From an uncultured Oscillospiraceae bacterium (GTDB lineage Bacteria; Bacillota; Clostridia; Oscillospirales; Acutalibacteraceae), in contig URRG01000049.1 in assembly GCA_900550095.1 (NCBI GenBank), forward strand, positions 1-10,096: a stretch of DNA of 10,096 nt, written 5' to 3'. The notes under the pieces were generated by a model. It was not told where the DNA came from, did not search any database, and saw only the letters and a program-made list of their open reading frames with translations. The translations under genes and the position numbers were made by a program. Shown one piece after another: positions 7,480 to 10,096 of the stretch. The stretch's first letter is position 1. Every line of letters starts with the position of its first letter.

Positions 7480-9801
7480 ATGAAAAAGTACAGTTCCCAT
7501 AAAAAAGGCTTTCGTACCGTCAAAAAGCGTGTACCGCTGTTTACGTTTCTGGGAACATATTTACTGATTCTGGTAATCCCGATTTCTATCAGCATTCTGT
7601 TTTATTCAAGGACTCTCTCCATAATGTATGAATCGACCAACGACAGCAACCGCAGGATCCTGCAGCACGCCTCCGCTGTTCTTAACGAAAGGATCGACGA
7701 GATTTCAGTCATGGCGAACCAAATTGCAACCAACCATTTTGTTATGGATTTTCAGGGAAAAACAGATCCCTTTCAGTATCCCAATTCCTATTCCATCATC
7801 GAAACCCGCCGAAATTTACCCGGCTATGGCACGACAAATGAATTTATTTTTGACTACTATATCTTCTTTAACAAAAGCAATCTGGTAATGAACAATCAGA
7901 TAACGTATACATATCCGCAGTTTTATACTATCTATATGAATTTCGACTCGCTTTCCTATACGGACTGGATTCACCAAACCCTCGAAGAATCTCTGCACCC
8001 CGCCGGCCTGCAGCAGGAAACCGGCATCACCATGCTGAACGGCCAAGTTTCCTCCTCCATGCAGGTCATACCTTTTTATCACCCTCTGCTCACCCATGGA
8101 AAAAATGATGGTTTCATTCTTATACTGATTCCCAAAAAAGAGATCGCATCCCTTCTTTCTTCCATCGAGCTTGGAGAGGGAGGCGCAGTTTTTATAGAGG
8201 ACAAAGAGGGAAATGTTATTACACATATTTCAGAAAACACATGCGATATCGGGAGCATCCAGTCATACATCCGCGCGTCTTCTTCAACAGAATCCCCCTC
8301 AAATATATCTGTAGAAGGAAAAAATATGCTTGTCACCCGTGTAGAAACCGCCGCCTACAGGTATGTAGCGATTCAATCAGAGGATGTAGTTTTAAAGAAG
8401 ATGAACAGTTTGAAACTGATCCTTTTTACGATCCTTTTGGTATCGGGGGCCCTGAGTGTTGCCGCAGCTTTCTATTTCGCCAGAAGGACTGCAAAGCCTC
8501 TGCAGGAAATTTTCAACAATCTACCGGAGGATGAAAACAAAGCGGGGGATATTTTCAGTATCATCAAATCTGCGGTTATCGATGTCCGGCAAAGCAACCT
8601 GGATTTGCAAAAAGTGCTTACGGACCAAATCCCCTATCTGAAATCCACTTTTCTTTCGCGTCTGATCCATTCCGATATACATTCTCCTGAAGAAATCCAT
8701 CAAATCATATCCCGCTATATCCCCACTACAGGCCACAAATATTGTATTCTGATCGTAAAATCAGATATCCAGCGAAGAGCCTGGGACGAGCTTGAGCTGG
8801 CGGTTGTTTCCACCTTTTCCTCCCTGATGAAGCAGACCTTCACCGGCGTCATAGAGGATGCTGTATACTGCGATATAGACGAACAGCGCCTGGCTGTCAT
8901 GTTATACTATCCCTTCTGTTCGAACGAAGAATTCAGGCGGCAGGCAGAAGACGCAGTGATGAAGGTGCAAAACAGACTGCCTATTACTATTGTAGACAGT
9001 ATCTCTATCGCAGGAGGGACCATCGTCACCGATTTGATCCAGCTCCCGGATTCGTATGAAAAAGCGCAGACGGCCTTCAATCAAAACTATATCGATTCGC
9101 ATACCAGCGTTCTCTGGTATGAGGAAAGGAAGCACGGGAGGTCATCTTATTACTTCCCGCCTGAAATTGAAAGTCAACTGGCAAACAGCGTAAAGGAGGG
9201 CGATTCGCAGGCGGCACAGAGGCTCCTCCTGTATCTTTTTAAACGGAATTTTGAGAATAGGGATCTTTCCGCTCCTCTCCAAAAATTCTTCATCTACCAA
9301 CTGGTATGTACGCTTACAAAGTTGAGCAGCCAAATAGATTTGGATGAAAAGAGATATGCTCATCTGATAAAGGAGCTGGACCATATCCTTACTGCTGGGG
9401 AATGGAAACAGCAGAAAATTCTTTTAGAAGCCTGCACATCCATGTGTGAGGCGGTAAATGAGCAATCCGGCGCCTGCCGCAACTCCTCCCTGAACCGCCA
9501 GATTCTGTCATACATAAGGGGGCATTTCTGCGAGGCCTCTATTTCCCTATCCTCCATTGCCGATCATTTCAGCATGAACGAATCCTATCTGTCCTGCATA
9601 TTCAAGCAGCAGAACAGCATAAAACTCTCGGTCTACATTGAAAATCTGCGAATCGAAAAGGCCAAAGAGCTGCTTACTGGAACCTCTCTTACAATCCATC
9701 AAATTGCGGAAAAAATCGGCTATTTGTCGTCAAACAGCTTCTGCCGCGCTTTTAAGCGGGTGACAGGCGTCAATGCTACAACCTACAGATCCTGTCTGTA
9801 A
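7480..9801 (+). CDS. Membrane-spanning AraC-family sensor-regulator
   Basis: A 773-residue one-component regulator. The start at 7480 is supported by a strong AAGGAGGAGG at 7465-7474. A basic N-terminus precedes membrane helix 1 (about 20-42); an extracytoplasmic segment (43-310) has the look of a Cache-type sensor, including a GYGTTNEFIFDYYIFF stretch and a late GEGGAVFIEDKEGNVI strand pair. Membrane helix 2 is at about 311-333. The cytoplasmic part includes a degenerate GGDEF-like region (about 418-545; ISIAGGTIVTDLIQLPDSYEKAQTAF is the recognisable end) as found in YesN-type regulators. The C-terminus carries a two-helix-turn-helix AraC domain (about 672-770), with SLSSIADHFSMNESYLSCIF and then IHQIAEKIGYLSSNSFCRAF. 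There is no histidine kinase or receiver domain, so signal would pass directly from outside to DNA. Being divergent from the transporter operon, it most likely controls it in response to the imported sugar. Family and topology are secure; ligand and sites are unknown. Confidence 0.93.
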   Translation: MKKYSSHKKGFRTVKKRVPLFTFLGTYLLILVIPISISILFYSRTLSIMYESTNDSNRRILQHASAVLNERIDEISVMANQIATNHFVMDFQGKTDPFQYPNSYSIIETRRNLPGYGTTNEFIFDYYIFFNKSNLVMNNQITYTYPQFYTIYMNFDSLSYTDWIHQTLEESLHPAGLQQETGITMLNGQVSSSMQVIPFYHPLLTHGKNDGFILILIPKKEIASLLSSIELGEGGAVFIEDKEGNVITHISENTCDIGSIQSYIRASSSTESPSNISVEGKNMLVTRVETAAYRYVAIQSEDVVLKKMNSLKLILFTILLVSGALSVAAAFYFARRTAKPLQEIFNNLPEDENKAGDIFSIIKSAVIDVRQSNLDLQKVLTDQIPYLKSTFLSRLIHSDIHSPEEIHQIISRYIPTTGHKYCILIVKSDIQRRAWDELELAVVSTFSSLMKQTFTGVIEDAVYCDIDEQRLAVMLYYPFCSNEEFRRQAEDAVMKVQNRLPITIVDSISIAGGTIVTDLIQLPDSYEKAQTAFNQNYIDSHTSVLWYEERKHGRSSYYFPPEIESQLANSVKEGDSQAAQRLLLYLFKRNFENRDLSAPLQKFFIYQLVCTLTKLSSQIDLDEKRYAHLIKELDHILTAGEWKQQKILLEACTSMCEAVNEQSGACRNSSLNRQILSYIRGHFCEASISLSSIADHFSMNESYLSCIFKQQNSIKLSVYIENLRIEKAKELLTGTSLTIHQIAEKIGYLSSNSFCRAFKRVTGVNATTYRSCL

Positions 9802-9810
9802 AGCATAAAA

Positions 9811-9850
9811 AATGAAGAGCTCCAGTCTGATTTCAGACTGGAGCTCCTCA
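9811..9850 (-). terminator. Rho-independent terminator, U-tract on the minus strand
   Basis: GAGCTCCAGTCTG (9817-9829) and CAGACTGGAGCTC (9834-9846) form a perfect 13-bp stem with a 4-base loop, extended by 3 further pairs after one mismatch. On the minus strand the stem is followed by TTCATTTTTT, a good U-tract, so it best serves transcription coming from the right. On the plus strand no U-tract follows, but the strong stem sits 15 bases after the regulator stop and may still end or protect that message. Confidence 0.8.
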
Positions 9851-9996
9851 AATATGCAGCGATATGCAACACCGGGCAGCACTGATTATATCTGTAAATG
9901 CCGGAACAGCATGAGAGATAATCTTCCTTTTCTGCCTAAAACAGCTGCATTCTGATATATGCAGCTATTGGTAGCTATTGATCTGACATTTCATAT
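9851..9996. other. Non-coding spacer between two terminators
   Basis: No gene is supported in these 146 bases. They hold an 8-bp inverted repeat AGCTGCAT/ATGCAGCT (9943-9950 and 9959-9966) and a short tandem repeat in which AGCTATTG occurs at 9963-9970 and 9973-9980. Both are too short to assign a role. Confidence 0.6.
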
Positions 9997-10037
9997 CAAA
10001 AACAAAAAATCCGAGTGTACATATGAACACTCGGATT
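9997..10037 (-). terminator. Rho-independent terminator of the right-edge minus-strand transcript
   Basis: An 11-bp perfect inverted repeat, AATCCGAGTGT (10008-10018) and ACACTCGGATT (10027-10037), has an 8-base loop. Reading the minus strand, the stem runs directly into a tract of six T, one G and five T, a textbook intrinsic terminator. It would end whatever is transcribed leftward from beyond the window edge. Confidence 0.85.
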
Positions 10038-10096
10038 GGCGCGCCCGAAGGGGATGCCGGATGCCCGGCCTCCCGGCTCGGCCACCCTGCCTGGCG
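10038..10096 (-). ncRNA. Probable 3' end of a structured RNA, cut by window edge
   Basis: This segment is far richer in G and C than the rest of the window and lies directly before a strong minus-strand terminator. In the minus direction none of the three frames has a stop codon before the terminator stem, so a protein gene ending here is unlikely. It can fold locally (GCCGG-GCAT-CCGGC, CCC-CTTC-GGG). It ends in GGGCGCGCCA, like a tRNA acceptor with CCA, but there is no T-loop motif (TTCRA) upstream, so a canonical tRNA is not supported. GCAGGGTGGCCGAGC resembles the 3' half of the large SRP RNA of Bacillus, recalled from memory and only by partial similarity. Identity stays open; SRP RNA is the leading guess. 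Confidence 0.4.

Noticed and set aside
9943..9980. Short inverted repeat and AGCTATTG tandem repeat as a recombination or attachment site
   Set aside because: The units are only 8 bases, no integrase or second copy is seen in the window, and such repeats arise by chance in AT-rich spacers.
10038..10096. tRNA gene ending in GCGCGCCA on the minus strand
   Set aside because: There is no TTCRA T-loop at the required distance and no matching acceptor 5' strand within the visible bases, so a canonical tRNA cannot be supported.

Overview
The window looks like chromosome of an anaerobic, low-to-mid GC Firmicute, most likely a gut-type clostridium of the Lachnospiraceae kind. This is an inference from the strong AGGAGG-type ribosome binding sites, the LplA/LplB/LplC-type sugar transporter, and the large membrane-spanning AraC-type regulator, a combination common in that group. 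No rRNA, CRISPR array, transposase or phage gene is visible.

Layout. Positions 1-7106 hold five genes on the minus strand, read right to left: an ABC permease of LplB/YteP type (GTG start at 7106), a second permease of LplC/YtcP type, a lipoprotein sugar-binding protein, a GH95-like glycoside hydrolase, and a GH43-like glycoside hydrolase that runs off the left edge. Gaps between them are about 40-145 bases and nearly every gene has its own strong Shine-Dalgarno, so this reads as one operon. Positions 7107-7479 are a divergent control region. It has a good sigma-70-type promoter for the operon (TTTACA, 18 bases, TGA-TATAGT) and, for the other side, a perfect TATAAT box embedded in a 20-base palindrome. 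Positions 7480-9801 (plus strand) encode a 773-residue regulator with an extracytoplasmic sensor flanked by two membrane helices, a degenerate GGDEF-like middle part and an AraC-type DNA-binding domain. Positions 9802-10096 are non-coding: two rho-independent terminators whose U-tracts both face the minus strand, then a very GC-rich segment at the right edge that has no stop codon in any minus frame and looks like the 3' end of a structured RNA.

How it works together (inference). The membrane regulator senses a sugar outside the cell and switches on the operon. The lipoprotein captures an oligosaccharide, the two permeases import it using an ATPase encoded elsewhere (none is present here, as is usual for this transporter class), and the two glycosidases, neither with a signal peptide, trim it in the cytoplasm. 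A GH95-like enzyme (family activities alpha-L-fucosidase and alpha-L-galactosidase) beside a GH43-like enzyme (alpha-L-arabinofuranosidase or beta-xylosidase activities) suggests a branched plant-type heteroglycan fragment, but the sequence alone does not fix the substrate.

The locus is a well-organised carbohydrate-utilisation cluster rather than a clearly new system. The parts most worth a second look are the divergent GH95-like active site, the palindrome over the regulator's -10 box, and the truncated RNA-like segment at the right edge.
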